Below are positions 1 to 8,436 of a DNA stretch of 50,456 nucleotides, in pieces; positions within the stretch are counted from its first letter, which is position 1, and each line of letters begins with the position of its first letter. The notes beneath the pieces were generated by a model. That model did no database searches. It was given only the letters and a program-made list of their open reading frames with translations, and had not been told where the DNA came from. A program made the translations under genes and the position numbers. The stretch covers positions 1 to 50,456 of the forward strand of contig NZ_JAJFBP010000031.1 of the NCBI RefSeq assembly GCF_020697055.1, written 5' to 3'. This stretch comes from Panacagrimonas sp. (GTDB taxonomy: Bacteria > Pseudomonadota > Gammaproteobacteria > Nevskiales > Nevskiaceae).

Positions 1-48
1 TCGGCAAGTCCTTGGCTGTGCGTGGCGATTGGCTAGACTTCGCGCTTC

Positions 49-124
49 GCCCTCGTAGCCCAGTGGATAGAGCATCCGCCTCCTAAGCGGAGGGTCGCAG
101 GTTCGATTCCTGCCGAGGGCGCCA
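49..124 (+). tRNA. tRNA-Arg (anticodon CCT)
   Basis: A complete cloverleaf can be folded by eye. The acceptor stem pairs GCCCTCG (49-55) with CGAGGGC (114-120). The anticodon arm is TCCGC-CTCCTAA-GCGGA, giving anticodon CCT (reads AGG). The T arm carries GGTTCGATTCC, and the CCA end is encoded (122-124). AGG is a rare codon in GC-rich genomes, so this is the minor arginine tRNA. It stands alone, with the ndh-like gene convergent on its 3' side. I see no integrase or att duplication, although tRNA-Arg 3' ends are common integration sites. Confidence 0.97.
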
Positions 125-137
125 ATCCAGACCAGCG

Positions 138-157
138 GCCCGGGTCCACCCCCGGGC
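138..157. terminator. GC-rich hairpin between convergent tRNA and ndh-like gene
   Basis: Perfect inverted repeat GCCCGGG (138-144) / CCCGGGC (151-157) with a 6-nt loop, just after the tRNA-Arg and just before the stop codon of the convergent flavoprotein gene. The position suits a bidirectional terminator, but neither strand has a U-tract, so termination is an inference. Confidence 0.35.
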
Positions 158-162
158 GGCGA

Positions 163-1377
163 TCAAGCCACCACGGGGATCGACGGATCCGCCGCGGCCA
201 GCACCGCGTCCCGATCGCCCTGCGGCGGATAGATCCATTGCGTGTTGATCGTCCGCTTGATCTGCTTGCCCTCCATGCCCTGGAACTTCACCTGGCGATC
301 CCAGCCTTCGGTGAACACCGCGCCCCAGGCTCCGAGATCCAGGCAGGTCACGTACTTCTCCTGGCGATACGGATGAGCCGGCAGGCCGAGCAGATCGGCC
401 GCGGCGTTGTGTCCCGCCGCGCGGCCAAGCGCGATCGCGTGCTGGCAGGACATCAGCGCGTGGTGACCCGCGTCGTCGGTGGCGGCGAAGGCTACGTCGC
501 CGGTAGCGTAGACATCGGCAAGGCCCTTCACGCGCAGTTCCGCTGTCACGTGCAGCCGCCCGAAACGATCGCGCTCACCCGCGATCTGCTCGGCGAGCGG
601 GTGGGCGCGCACGCCGGCGGTCCAGATCACCGTCCGTGCGTCGATGCGCTCACCGCCCTCGAGCATGAGGCCGCCCGGATCGACGGCCGCCGCGGCGACG
701 CCGGTGCGCACCCCGACACCGAGTTCCCGCAGCGCCTGCTCGATCTGAGGCCGCGGTCCAGGCCCCAGATCGGGTCCGATGGCATCCGCGCGTTCGACCA
801 GGACCACGCGCGGCTTCGCACTCGCGCCGAAAAGATCGCGCAGACGCTGCGGCAGCTCGGTCGCGGTTTCGATGCCGGTGAATCCGCCGCCGGCCACCAC
901 GACGGTGTCGCGCGCATACAGTCCCGGTTCGCGCGCCAGCGCACGCAGGTGCCGATCGAGCGCGCGCGCGCCCTCGATCTGGTCGACGTTGAACGCGTGA
1001 TCCTGCAGACCGGGAATCGGCGGGAGGTTGAGCACACTGCCGGCGGCCAGCACGAGGCGGTCGTAGGTCTCCGTCGCACGCCCATGACCTTGCGTCGTGA
1101 CCAGGTGAAGCGTGCGGGCGGCGCGGTCGATGCGTTCCACGCCGGCCGCGACGTGGCGCACCTGCACGCGTTCGAACAGCGTCTGCAAATCCGGCGTCAT
1201 CTCGTCGAGCGCGGCCTCGTAGAGCCGCGGGCGGATGACGAGCGCGGGATGCGGCGAGATCACGGTGATCTGCAGGTCGTGGGGGCCGCGACCGGCCTGC
1301 GCCCGAGCGCGTGCGGCCGACAACGCGGCCCACATGCCGGCGAAGCCGGAGCCGATGATGGTGATGCGAGAAGTCAT
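163..1377 (-). CDS. NADH dehydrogenase-like FAD-dependent oxidoreductase (NDH-2 type)
   Basis: A 404-residue flavoprotein of the pyridine nucleotide-disulfide oxidoreductase superfamily, most like type II NADH:quinone dehydrogenases, which oxidise NADH at the inner face of the membrane without pumping protons. It has an N-terminal FAD-binding Rossmann motif (GSGFAGMW, residues 9-16), a second NAD-binding motif (GGGFTGIE, 163-170) and the C-terminal FAD motif YATGDVA near residue 290. No CxxC redox pair is present, which argues against a disulfide reductase. The ATG at 1377 gives the FAD motif its usual position. It lies 90 bases downstream of the Rrf2-type regulator on the same strand and is probably co-transcribed with it or controlled by it. 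The exact acceptor (quinone or other) cannot be read from the sequence. Confidence 0.85.
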   Translation of the reverse strand: MTSRITIIGSGFAGMWAALSAARARAQAGRGPHDLQITVISPHPALVIRPRLYEAALDEMTPDLQTLFERVQVRHVAAGVERIDRAARTLHLVTTQGHGRATETYDRLVLAAGSVLNLPPIPGLQDHAFNVDQIEGARALDRHLRALAREPGLYARDTVVVAGGGFTGIETATELPQRLRDLFGASAKPRVVLVERADAIGPDLGPGPRPQIEQALRELGVGVRTGVAAAAVDPGGLMLEGGERIDARTVIWTAGVRAHPLAEQIAGERDRFGRLHVTAELRVKGLADVYATGDVAFAATDDAGHHALMSCQHAIALGRAAGHNAAADLLGLPAHPYRQEKYVTCLDLGAWGAVFTEGWDRQVKFQGMEGKQIKRTINTQWIYPPQGDRDAVLAAADPSIPVVA

Positions 1378-1467
1378 GGCTGGAATCCTCGAGATGATCC
1401 ACTGGGCACGAAGGGCCCCGGGCGGCGTGCAGAAGCACGCCAGCAGAAGTAAAGAGAGCGAAACGGG

Positions 1468-2002
1468 TCAGCGCTTGCGGCGCGGCGGTCCGGTCGCACG
1501 CGCACCGCCGGCACGCGCCGACGACGACGCCTTGGCTTCGATGCGCCTGCCGACGCGACCTTCGAACCACACGCGCACTTGGGCCGGAAATTCCGCCGGC
1601 ATCTTGCGACCGAACCCGCCCGCCAGATCGGCCAGCGTCGTGCGCGCGAGCTCGCGTCGCATGCTTTGCTCGGCGCGCAGCATCACCGCGTGGATGCCGC
1701 AGACACCCGAGGTCGCCCACTCCGGCGGACGATTTCCGAACACGGCGCAGCGGCCGCGGATCTCCGACGTCGAGCACGCTGATCTCCACCGGTTTGCGTC
1801 CCAGCCGATAACCGCCGCGCAGGCCGGCGGCCGCCACGACGATTCCCGCCTTCTCCAGTTTCGGAAATACCTTGGCGAGGAACGACGGCGACAGGCCCTG
1901 CATCTCGGCCAGGTCGCGGCTGCTCGGCTGCCCACTGGCAGGGTCGACCAGCCAGAGCAGGCAATGAAGGGCGTATTCGACGCTGCTGCCGAGGTGGGCC
2001 AT
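1468..2002 (-). pseudogene. Rrf2-family transcriptional regulator, frameshifted
   Basis: The N-terminal half (from ATG 2002) reads MAHLGSSVEYALHCLLWL and then the winged-helix sequence PSFLAKVFPKLEKAG...GLRGGYRLGR, typical of Rrf2/IscR-type DNA-binding domains. After ISVLDV, at about position 1764-1768, the frame is lost. The continuation (GRCAVFGNR...GVCGIHAVMLRAEQSMRRELARTTLADL) is the expected second half in another frame. The span of 535 bases is one more than a multiple of three, consistent with a single-base change. Only one cysteine is left in the usual cluster region, so an Fe-S cluster is doubtful. Either the gene is inactivated or the sequence has a one-base error. A TTG at 2038 is an alternative start but would put the palindrome inside the coding region. 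Confidence 0.8.
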
Positions 2003-2029
2003 AACACGGACTGTATTAGTCCGCGTTAT
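2001..2029. promoter_or_regulatory. 29-bp palindrome, probable Rrf2-type operator
   Basis: Arms ATAACACGGACT (2001-2012) and AGTCCGCGTTAT (2018-2029) are inverted repeats with one mismatch around a 5-base centre (GTATT). The inner core GGACT-N5-AGTCC has the size and symmetry of operators bound by dimeric Rrf2 regulators. The site overlaps the ATG (2000-2002) of the regulator gene. On the minus strand it also contains TAATAC, a possible -10 box, so binding would block transcription of the regulator and the flavoprotein gene downstream. Autoregulation is inferred. Confidence 0.7.
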
Positions 2030-2043
2030 AAATCGCAACCGCC

Positions 2044-2790
2044 CTAGCGCCGTTCGCTCAGAAATTCCCGCAGCCGTTCGTTTGCCGGCGCGTCAAAAAA
2101 AGACGGCGGCGCCGCCTCGTACACGATGCGCCCCGCCTCCATGAACACCACGCGCGTGGCGACCGCCCGCGCAAACGCCATCTCGTGAGTGACCACGCAC
2201 ATCGTCATGCCGTTGGCAGCGAGCGCGCGCATCACCTCCAGCACCTCGCCGACCATCTCCGGATCCAGCGCGCTCGTGGGCTCGTCGAACAGCATCACGT
2301 CGGGCTGCATGCACAGCGCTCGCGCGATGGCCACACGCTGCTGCTGCCCGCCGGACAGTTGCGCGGGACGCGAGTGCGCCTTGTCCGCCAGTCCGACCTG
2401 TTCGAGCAGGTCCAGCGCGCGGGTCCGCACGATCGAGGGCGCCTGACGCAGGACTTTCATCGGCGCGAGCATCAGGTTCTCGAGTGCGGTGAGGTGCGGA
2501 AAAAGATTGAACTGCTGGAACACCATGCCGACCTTGGCGCGCAGGCGATCGAGATCGACGCCGCGGCGATGGACACAGACGCCCTCGATCCAGACCTCGC
2601 CTGCGGTCACCGGCGCCAGCGCGTTCAATGCGCGCAGCAAGGTCGACTTGCCGCAGCCGCTGGGCCCGATGATGCAGATCACCTCGCCACGCCGGATCGA
2701 CAGCGACACAGCGTCGAGTCCGCGCGTGCCGTTGCCGAAGCGCTTTTCGACACCGCGCACCTCGATCAGCGGCGTCGCGCTTTCATTCAT
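2044..2790 (-). CDS. polar amino acid ABC transporter ATP-binding protein (GlnQ/HisP type)
   Basis: ATPase subunit of a polar amino acid importer. From the ATG at 2790 the protein is 248 residues. It shows Walker [10 protein letters not shown] (42-50), the Q-loop [11 protein letters not shown], signature LSGGQQQR, Walker [15 protein letters not shown] and the switch His in VVTHEMAFA, all intact and in the GlnQ/HisP style. The start was taken at ATG 2790, which overlaps the permease stop by 8 bases (ATGAATGA); a TTG two codons upstream is possible. It is the last gene of a three-gene operon (binding protein, permease, ATPase). The divergent AST genes suggest arginine, ornithine or a related basic amino acid as substrate, but that is inference. 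Confidence 0.92.
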   Translation of the reverse strand: MNESATPLIEVRGVEKRFGNGTRGLDAVSLSIRRGEVICIIGPSGCGKSTLLRALNALAPVTAGEVWIEGVCVHRRGVDLDRLRAKVGMVFQQFNLFPHLTALENLMLAPMKVLRQAPSIVRTRALDLLEQVGLADKAHSRPAQLSGGQQQRVAIARALCMQPDVMLFDEPTSALDPEMVGEVLEVMRALAANGMTMCVVTHEMAFARAVATRVVFMEAGRIVYEAAPPSFFDAPANERLREFLSERR

Positions 2791-3742
2791 GCGCAAGCCG
2801 CCGTTCCATGCGTCGCACCACCCAGGACAGCGACCCGGTCAGCAGCAGGTACAACAGCGCCACGCAGAACCAGACCTCGAATGGACTGAAGGTCGAGCTC
2901 ACCACTTCGCGTCCGGCCTTGGTCAGATCGGTCAGCGCCATGATCGACACCAGCGACGAATCCTTGATCAGGTTGATGAACTGTCCGGCCAGCGCGGGCG
3001 AGCTGTTGCGCAGCGCCTGCGGCAGCACGACGTGCCGCATCGACTGCCAAGCGCTCATGCCGAGCGATCGCGCCGCCTCGCCCTGCCCGCGCGGAATCGC
3101 CTCGATGCCGCCGCGCACGATCTCCGCGACGTAGGCCCCGGTGAACACCGCCAGCGCCGCCACGCCCGCGGCGAACGCCGACAAAGACAGCACCGTGCCG
3201 ATGAAGAAATACATGATGAAGATCTGCACCAGCAGCGGCGTGCCGCGGATCAGCTCGACGTAGAGCGCCGCCAGATCGCGCGCAGCCACGCTGCTGGAGA
3301 CGCGCGCCAGTCCCGCGCCGAGACCCAGCACCAGCGCGAACACCAGCGAGACCATCGAGATCTTCAGCGTCATCCACAAACCGAGCGCGAGGGGTCCGGC
3401 CGACCATCCCGCCTCACGCCCCAGCGTGTTGCCGCTGAACACGATGTCGCCGTCGGAGATCTCGACGCGATCGAAGCCCTCCACGCGAACCGTCTCGCCG
3501 CCGAGCAACGGCGTCAGCGTCAGGCTGCGGCCGTCCGGCGCAAGCACAACGGTGCCGTCGAAAGGCGCGACGATCTCGCGTCCGCCGGTCGATACCAGGT
3601 ATCCGGGAACGCGCTCCCAGCGCCACTCGTAATGCACCTGGAGGCTGGCGAAGTACAGGCTCGCGCCGATACCCAGCACCACGATCGCCGCGACGACGTG
3701 GCCGATCCACGTTCGCCGATCGCCGTCGCCTTCACCCGTCAA
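2783..3742 (-). CDS. polar amino acid ABC transporter permease (HisMQ/GlnP type) with large N-terminal insert
   Basis: Inner-membrane permease of the His/Glu/Gln/Arg importer class, 319 residues; the family is usually about 215-240. The C-terminal 220 residues hold the binding-protein-dependent transport domain with the EAA loop ([22 protein letters not shown]) and the typical [15 protein letters not shown] segment. An N-terminal membrane helix (about 13-32) is separated from this core by about 75 polar, beta-rich residues ([12 protein letters not shown]...GDIVFSG), expected in the periplasm. The only upstream start is TTG (3742), overlapping the binding-protein stop by 11 bases, which suggests translational coupling. 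The insert may contact the binding protein or ligand; nothing in it identifies a function. Confidence 0.9.
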   Translation of the reverse strand: MTGEGDGDRRTWIGHVVAAIVVLGIGASLYFASLQVHYEWRWERVPGYLVSTGGREIVAPFDGTVVLAPDGRSLTLTPLLGGETVRVEGFDRVEISDGDIVFSGNTLGREAGWSAGPLALGLWMTLKISMVSLVFALVLGLGAGLARVSSSVAARDLAALYVELIRGTPLLVQIFIMYFFIGTVLSLSAFAAGVAALAVFTGAYVAEIVRGGIEAIPRGQGEAARSLGMSAWQSMRHVVLPQALRNSSPALAGQFINLIKDSSLVSIMALTDLTKAGREVVSSTFSPFEVWFCVALLYLLLTGSLSWVVRRMERRLAHE

Positions 3743-4580
3743 GGTTCTTCATCCACGCCGTGCTCTGGAACCAGCGCTTGTAGAGCAGATCGTAGGTGCC
3801 GTCGTTGCGGATGGCGTCGAGAAAGTTGTCGAGCCAGTTGAGGAAGTCGGGGTCGCCCTTGCGGATCGCCCAGCCGAGATTCTCCTTGGTGAACGGCTCG
3901 GACAGGTGGACGATCTGGTCGGCGTAACGCTGCGCGTAGATCGAGTTGAACGGCAGGTCGTAGATGAAGGCGTCGGCGCGACCGTTGCGCACCTCGAGCG
4001 CCGCGTCGGCCTCGCTCTCGAAGCGCTTGAGCTGCGCGCGCGGGAAGAACCGCCGCGCCGCGATATCGCCGGTGGTACCGAGCTTGCTGGTCACGACGTA
4101 CTGCGGATCGTCCAGCTGCGTGTGCAGCGTGATCTTCCCGGCGTGTTTCCTGGCCAGCAGCGCGGTCTGGCCGATCACGACGTATGGACGCGTGAAATTT
4201 ACCTGCACGTTGCGCTCGGGCGTGATCGTCATGCCGCCCATCAGCAGGTCGAACTTGTCGGTGAGCAGCGCGGGAATGATGCCGTCCCACTGCGTGTTGA
4301 CGAAGCGCACCTTGACCTTGAGCACCGAGGCCATCTTGCGCGCCAGATCGATGTCGAAGCCGATGAGATTCCCGTTGCGATCGAGCATCTCGAACGGCAT
4401 GTAGCCGGCTTCCAGTCCCACGCGCAGTTCGCCGCGCCTGAGGATCTGGTTGAGCGTCGACTTTTCCCAGAGCGACGGGTCGCCGGCCAGCGAGCCGAAC
4501 GGGGCCAGCCAAGCCACGCCTGCCAGCTGGCGCAGCAGCCGACGGCGTTGCCGATCGATGACAGGGTGATGCGGCGGCAT
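3732..4580 (-). CDS. polar amino acid ABC transporter substrate-binding protein
   Basis: Periplasmic solute-binding protein of family 3, 282 residues. The N-terminus has consecutive arginines followed by a hydrophobic stretch (RQRRRLLRQLAGVAWLAP), a possible Tat signal. The mature part begins LNQILRRGELRVGLEAGYMPFEM and carries the family signature GFDIDLARKMASVL. The segment LLMGGMTITPERNVQVNFTRPY matches the ligand-binding lobe of the amino acid subgroup. It is the first gene of the transporter operon and is divergent from the M20 hydrolase-astA-astD genes across a 94-base gap that should hold both promoters. The ligand is inferred to be a basic amino acid from that context. Confidence 0.9.
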   Translation of the reverse strand: MPPHHPVIDRQRRRLLRQLAGVAWLAPFGSLAGDPSLWEKSTLNQILRRGELRVGLEAGYMPFEMLDRNGNLIGFDIDLARKMASVLKVKVRFVNTQWDGIIPALLTDKFDLLMGGMTITPERNVQVNFTRPYVVIGQTALLARKHAGKITLHTQLDDPQYVVTSKLGTTGDIAARRFFPRAQLKRFESEADAALEVRNGRADAFIYDLPFNSIYAQRYADQIVHLSEPFTKENLGWAIRKGDPDFLNWLDNFLDAIRNDGTYDLLYKRWFQSTAWMKNLDG

Positions 4581-4674
4581 GCGTCCCTTCGTACAGGCCC
4601 CTTCGCCCGTCGAAAGTACACGAATATCCGACCGGTGCGGGTGGGTCGCGGCGGGCGCCTACACTAGGCGCGCC

Positions 4675-5892
4675 ATGGATTCCGTTCCTCGCGAGCTCGA
4701 CTGGATCGACGCGCAGCTTCCGCGCATGCGCGACTTTCTCGTGCGTCTGGCCTCGATCAACTCGCACAGCTTCAATCTCGACGGACTCGAGCGCACGCGC
4801 GTGGCGGTCGCCGAGTGGTTCGCGCCGCTCGGCGCCGAGGCTGAAACCCTCGACCTCGCAGCGCAGACCTCGACCGCCGACGACGGCAGCGTGCTCGAGC
4901 GGGCGCTGGGTCGCGCGCTGCGACTGCGCCGCCGCCCGGACGCGCCGCTGCAGGTGTTCCTATGCGGACATCTCGACACCGTCTTCCCCGTCTCCTCGCC
5001 GTTCCAGCACGTGACCGTCGAGGACGCCGATCTTCTGCGCGGTCCCGGCGTCGCCGATCTCAAGGGCGGCCTGATGGCGATGTGGGCCGCGCTCTCGGCA
5101 CTCGAGGCCTCGCCGCAGCGCGAGCGCATCGGCTGGGAGGTGCTGTTCAATCCCGACGAGGAAGTCGGATCGACCGGGTCCGCGCCGCTGTTGCGCCAGG
5201 CTGCCGCGCGCAATCACCTGGGCCTGGTGTACGAACCGGCGCTGCCCGACGGCAGCCTCGCCGGCGCGCGCAAGGGCAGTGGCAATTTCGATCTGATCGT
5301 GCACGGCCGTGCGGCGCACGCCGGGCGCGACCCCGGCGCGGGCCGCAACGCGATCGTCGCGTGCGCGCACCTGGCCGAGGCCATCGATGCACTGAACGGG
5401 CAGCGCGATGGCCTCACGCTCAATCCCGGATACGTGCACGGCGGCGGCGCGCTCAACCAGGTGCCGGATCGCGCGGTGCTCAAGTTCAACGTGCGGACCA
5501 CCGGACACGACGATGCGTGCTGGCTGCACGAGCAGCTCGACATGCTGATGACGCGCGAACAGGCGCGACGCGACGGCATTCAGATCGAGCTGCGCGGCGG
5601 CTTCACGCGTCCGCCCAAGCCGTTCGATGCGCGCAACCAGCGGCTGGCGGGCCTGATCGCGGACTGCGGACGCGATCTGGGTCTGGCGCTGGCGTTCAAC
5701 CACACCGGCGGCTGCTGCGACGGCAACAACCTGCACGAGGCCGGGCTGCCCAACATCGACAACCTCGGCGTCGTCGGCGGCGAGATCCACAGCGACCGCG
5801 AATGGATGCGCGTGTCGAGCATGGCCGAGCGCGGCAAGCTGTCGGCGCTGCTGCTGCTGCGCCTGGCGCACGGCGAGATCGCCTGGAGCTGA
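4675..5892 (+). CDS. M20 family metallohydrolase (acetylornithine deacetylase/carboxypeptidase G2-like)
   Basis: A 405-residue zinc hydrolase of the M20 family, which removes acyl groups from N-acyl amino acids or cleaves C-terminal residues. Metal and catalytic landmarks are visible: CGHLDTVFP (first His/Asp), GPGVADLKGGL (bridging Asp), NPDEEVGSTGS (catalytic and metal-binding Glu pair), a dimerisation-domain segment GRAAHAGRDP, and a late His region GGEIHSDREW. The start is the ATG at 4675, leaving 94 bases to the divergent binding-protein gene. It is followed after 3 bases by astA, so the three genes form an operon. In that setting it could hydrolyse an N-succinyl amino acid, for example replacing the M14 enzyme AstE, which is absent here. 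That role is inference. Confidence 0.85.
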   Translation: MDSVPRELDWIDAQLPRMRDFLVRLASINSHSFNLDGLERTRVAVAEWFAPLGAEAETLDLAAQTSTADDGSVLERALGRALRLRRRPDAPLQVFLCGHLDTVFPVSSPFQHVTVEDADLLRGPGVADLKGGLMAMWAALSALEASPQRERIGWEVLFNPDEEVGSTGSAPLLRQAAARNHLGLVYEPALPDGSLAGARKGSGNFDLIVHGRAAHAGRDPGAGRNAIVACAHLAEAIDALNGQRDGLTLNPGYVHGGGALNQVPDRAVLKFNVRTTGHDDACWLHEQLDMLMTREQARRDGIQIELRGGFTRPPKPFDARNQRLAGLIADCGRDLGLALAFNHTGGCCDGNNLHEAGLPNIDNLGVVGGEIHSDREWMRVSSMAERGKLSALLLLRLAHGEIAWS

Positions 5893-5895
5893 GCG

Positions 5896-6912
5896 ATGAA
5901 CCGCATCCGCCCGATCCGGCTCGACGACCTGGACGCGCTGCTCGAACTGGCGCGCGAAGCCGGCGCCGGCTTCACCTCGCTGCCACCGGATCGGGACTAC
6001 CTGCGCGGTCGCATCGAGCTGTCGATGCGCTCTTTCGATGCGCAGGTGTCGACGCCGGGACACGAGCGCTACCTGTTCGTGCTGGAGGACGCGCGCGACG
6101 GCGTCGTCGGCGGTTGCTGCGCGGTGGAAGCGGCCTGTGGCCTGGACGAACCGTTCTACAGCTATCGCGTGGGCCTGACGGTGCAGGCCTCGCAACGCTT
6201 CGCGCTCTACAACCGCGTTCCGACGCTGTACCTGACCAACGACTACACCGGTTCGTCGGTGCTGTGTTCGCTGTTTTTGCGCCCCACGTTTCGCGGTCGC
6301 GACGGCGCGGGAAGGCTGCTGTCGAAGTGCCGTTTCCTGTTCATGGCCGCGCACCGCGCGCGCTTCGCCGAACGCGCGATTGCCGAGATGCGCGGCGTTT
6401 CCGACGACGGCGGCCGATCGCCATTCTGGGAAGGCCTGGGGCGTCACTTCTTCGGCGTCGACTACGGCGAAGCCGAGCGCATCGTGGGCCTGGGCAACAA
6501 GAGCTTCATCGCCGAACTGATGCCGGCGCATCCGATCTACACCGTGCTGCTGGCGGACGAGGCGCGCGCGGTGATGGGCCAGGTGCACGAACACACCCGG
6601 CCCGCGCTGCGCCTGCTCGAGAGCGAAGGCTTTCGCCACCAGGGCTTCATCGACATCTTCGACGGCGGTCCCACGGTCGAAGCACCGGTCGCCGCGCTGC
6701 GATCGATCCGCGATTCGCGCGCGCTGGAAGCGCGCATCGGCGCACTTTCTTCGAAGGCGACTCCGCACCTTGTGGCCAACGATCGGCTACGTGAATTCCG
6801 CTGCGTGCTGGCACCGGCCCTGGCGGCCCGCGACCACGTGGTACTGGATCAGTCGACCGCGGCTGCGCTACACATAGCGGCAGGAGACCCCGTGAGAATC
6901 GCCGCCCCATGA
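5896..6912 (+). CDS. astA: arginine N-succinyltransferase
   Basis: First enzyme of the AST pathway: transfers succinyl from succinyl-CoA to the alpha-amino group of arginine (or ornithine) in the cytoplasm. The 338-residue length matches the family. Recognisable AstA segments include IRPIRLDDLDALLELA at the N-terminus, FYSYRVGLTVQAS, LYLTNDYTGSSVLCSLFL, FRGRDGAGRLLSKCRFLFMA, SPFWEGLGRHFFG, LMPAHPIYTVLL and GFIDIFDGGPTVEAP, a nearly continuous match to the family core. It starts 3 bases after the hydrolase, and its stop overlaps the astD start (ATGA), so it is translationally coupled. The last 60 or so residues are less conserved. Confidence 0.95.
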   Translation: MNRIRPIRLDDLDALLELAREAGAGFTSLPPDRDYLRGRIELSMRSFDAQVSTPGHERYLFVLEDARDGVVGGCCAVEAACGLDEPFYSYRVGLTVQASQRFALYNRVPTLYLTNDYTGSSVLCSLFLRPTFRGRDGAGRLLSKCRFLFMAAHRARFAERAIAEMRGVSDDGGRSPFWEGLGRHFFGVDYGEAERIVGLGNKSFIAELMPAHPIYTVLLADEARAVMGQVHEHTRPALRLLESEGFRHQGFIDIFDGGPTVEAPVAALRSIRDSRALEARIGALSSKATPHLVANDRLREFRCVLAPALAARDHVVLDQSTAAALHIAAGDPVRIAAP

Positions 6913-8414
6913 GCGAACACGATCAGGACGAGTCCGAAGCGCAGGCCGGCCTGCTGTTCGTCGGCGGCGAGTGGGTGGAGGGCGTGGGCGAGCCTTTTGC
7001 CAGCATCGAGCCCACGCAAGGCGACGAGATCTGGGCCGGACCCGCGGCAGGAAAATCCGATCTCGACACGGCGATGGACGCGGCGTTCGACGCCGCCGAC
7101 GACTGGGCCGATGCGTCGTTCGCGACGCGCGAAGCGGTGGTGCGGCGTTTCGCCGAACAGGTACAGACGCATCACGAGGCGTTCGCCCGGACGATCTCGC
7201 GCGAAACCGGCAAACCGCTGTGGGAATCGCGCGCCGAGGTGAGCCTGGTCGTTTCCAAGATCGACCACGCCGTGCGCGCCTACCACGCGCGTACCGGCAC
7301 GCAGGAGTCGGAATCCGGCGGAGTACATCAGCGCGTGTGGCACAAGCCGCATGGTGTCGTCGCGGTGTTCGGTCCGTTCAATTTTCCCGCGCACCTGCCC
7401 AACGGCCACATCGTGCCCGCACTGCTCGCCGGCAACTGCGTGCTGTTCAAGCCCAGCGAGCAGACGCCGCTGGTGGCCGAGGAGATGGTCAAGCTGTGGC
7501 AGGCCGCCGGCATCCCGAAGGGCGTGCTGCAACTGCTGCAGGGTGAGCGCGAGACCGGCGAGTTGATCGCCGCGCACGAGGAGCTCGATGGCCTCTACTT
7601 CACCGGCTCGCCGCGCACCGGCGAGATCCTGTCCCGACAGTTCGCGGCACAGCCCGGGAAGATCCTGGCGCTCGAGATGGGCGGCAACAATCCGCTGGTC
7701 GTCGGCAGCCAGATCTCCGATGTGCGCGCCGCGGTGCACGACGTCCTGCTGTCGGCCTACCTGAGCGCGGGTCAGCGCTGCACCTGCGCACGCCGCCTGT
7801 ACGTTCCGCGCGGCAAGACGGGCGACGAGCTGGTCGCGGCACTGGCCGAGGCGATTCCCAACCTGCGCGTCGGCCCCTGGGATGCGAAGGCCGAGCCGTT
7901 CATGGGCCCGCTGATCTCGGTGAAGGCCGCCGACGGCATCCTGTCGGCGCAGACGCGATTGATGGCGCTGGGCGCGCGCGCGCTGGTCGAGGCGCGGCGA
8001 CTCAAGCTCGGTCGCGCGTTCGTGTCCCCCGGCCTGCTCGATTGCTCGGATCTCAACCGCATGCCCGACGAGGAGCACTTCGGCCCGCTGCTGCGCCTGG
8101 TGCGCTACGACAAGTTTGGCGACGCGATCGACGCCGCCAACGACACGCGTTTTGGTCTGGCGGCCGGACTGCTGTCGGAGAACGACGCCGAGTGGAAACA
8201 GTTCCGCCTGCGCATCCGCGCCGGCGTGGTCAACCGCAATCGTCCGACCACCGGCGCGTCGGGCGCCGCGCCGTTCGGCGGCATCGGCGCATCGGGCAAT
8301 CATCGGCCGAGCGCGTTCTACGCGGCCGATTACTGCGCTTACCCGGTTGCCACGATGGAAGCCCAGCGCAGCGTGATGCCGGAGCAGGCCGTGCCCGGGA
8401 TGGGTGACGCGTAG
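6909..8414 (+). CDS. astD: succinylglutamate-semialdehyde dehydrogenase
   Basis: Fourth AST pathway enzyme: NAD-dependent oxidation of N-succinylglutamate 5-semialdehyde to N-succinylglutamate. It is 501 residues long, an aldehyde dehydrogenase with Rossmann-fold contacts (FGPFNFPAHLPNGHI, FKPSEQTPL, FTGSPRTGEIL), general base Glu256 in LEMGGNNPL and catalytic Cys291 in SAGQRCTC. The combination HKPHGVVAVFGPFNFPAHLPNGHIVPAL is characteristic of AstD rather than of generic aldehyde dehydrogenases. The start overlaps the astA stop by 4 bases. astB, astC and astE are not in the window, so the remaining steps must be encoded elsewhere or replaced. Confidence 0.95.
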   Translation: MSEHDQDESEAQAGLLFVGGEWVEGVGEPFASIEPTQGDEIWAGPAAGKSDLDTAMDAAFDAADDWADASFATREAVVRRFAEQVQTHHEAFARTISRETGKPLWESRAEVSLVVSKIDHAVRAYHARTGTQESESGGVHQRVWHKPHGVVAVFGPFNFPAHLPNGHIVPALLAGNCVLFKPSEQTPLVAEEMVKLWQAAGIPKGVLQLLQGERETGELIAAHEELDGLYFTGSPRTGEILSRQFAAQPGKILALEMGGNNPLVVGSQISDVRAAVHDVLLSAYLSAGQRCTCARRLYVPRGKTGDELVAALAEAIPNLRVGPWDAKAEPFMGPLISVKAADGILSAQTRLMALGARALVEARRLKLGRAFVSPGLLDCSDLNRMPDEEHFGPLLRLVRYDKFGDAIDAANDTRFGLAAGLLSENDAEWKQFRLRIRAGVVNRNRPTTGASGAAPFGGIGASGNHRPSAFYAADYCAYPVATMEAQRSVMPEQAVPGMGDA

Positions 8415-8431
8415 CCCGGGCCAAGCCCGGG
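8415..8431. terminator. hairpin between convergent astD and gpx
   Basis: Perfect inverted repeat CCCGGGC (8415-8421), CAA loop, GCCCGGG (8425-8431), starting one base after the astD stop and ending just before the stop of the convergent peroxidase gene. It is well placed as a bidirectional terminator, but no U-tract follows on either strand. Confidence 0.45.
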
Positions 8432-8436
8432 GTGCT

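Noticed and set aside
49..162. Possible integration site at the tRNA-Arg 3' end.
   Set aside because: No integrase, no direct repeat of the tRNA end in the window, and the genes nearby are ordinary core genes.
650..1467. Extension of the Rrf2 frame through the flavoprotein gene, giving a long fused protein.
   Set aside because: After ISVLDV the translation becomes Arg-rich noise; the real continuation is in another frame, so this is a frameshift, not a fusion.
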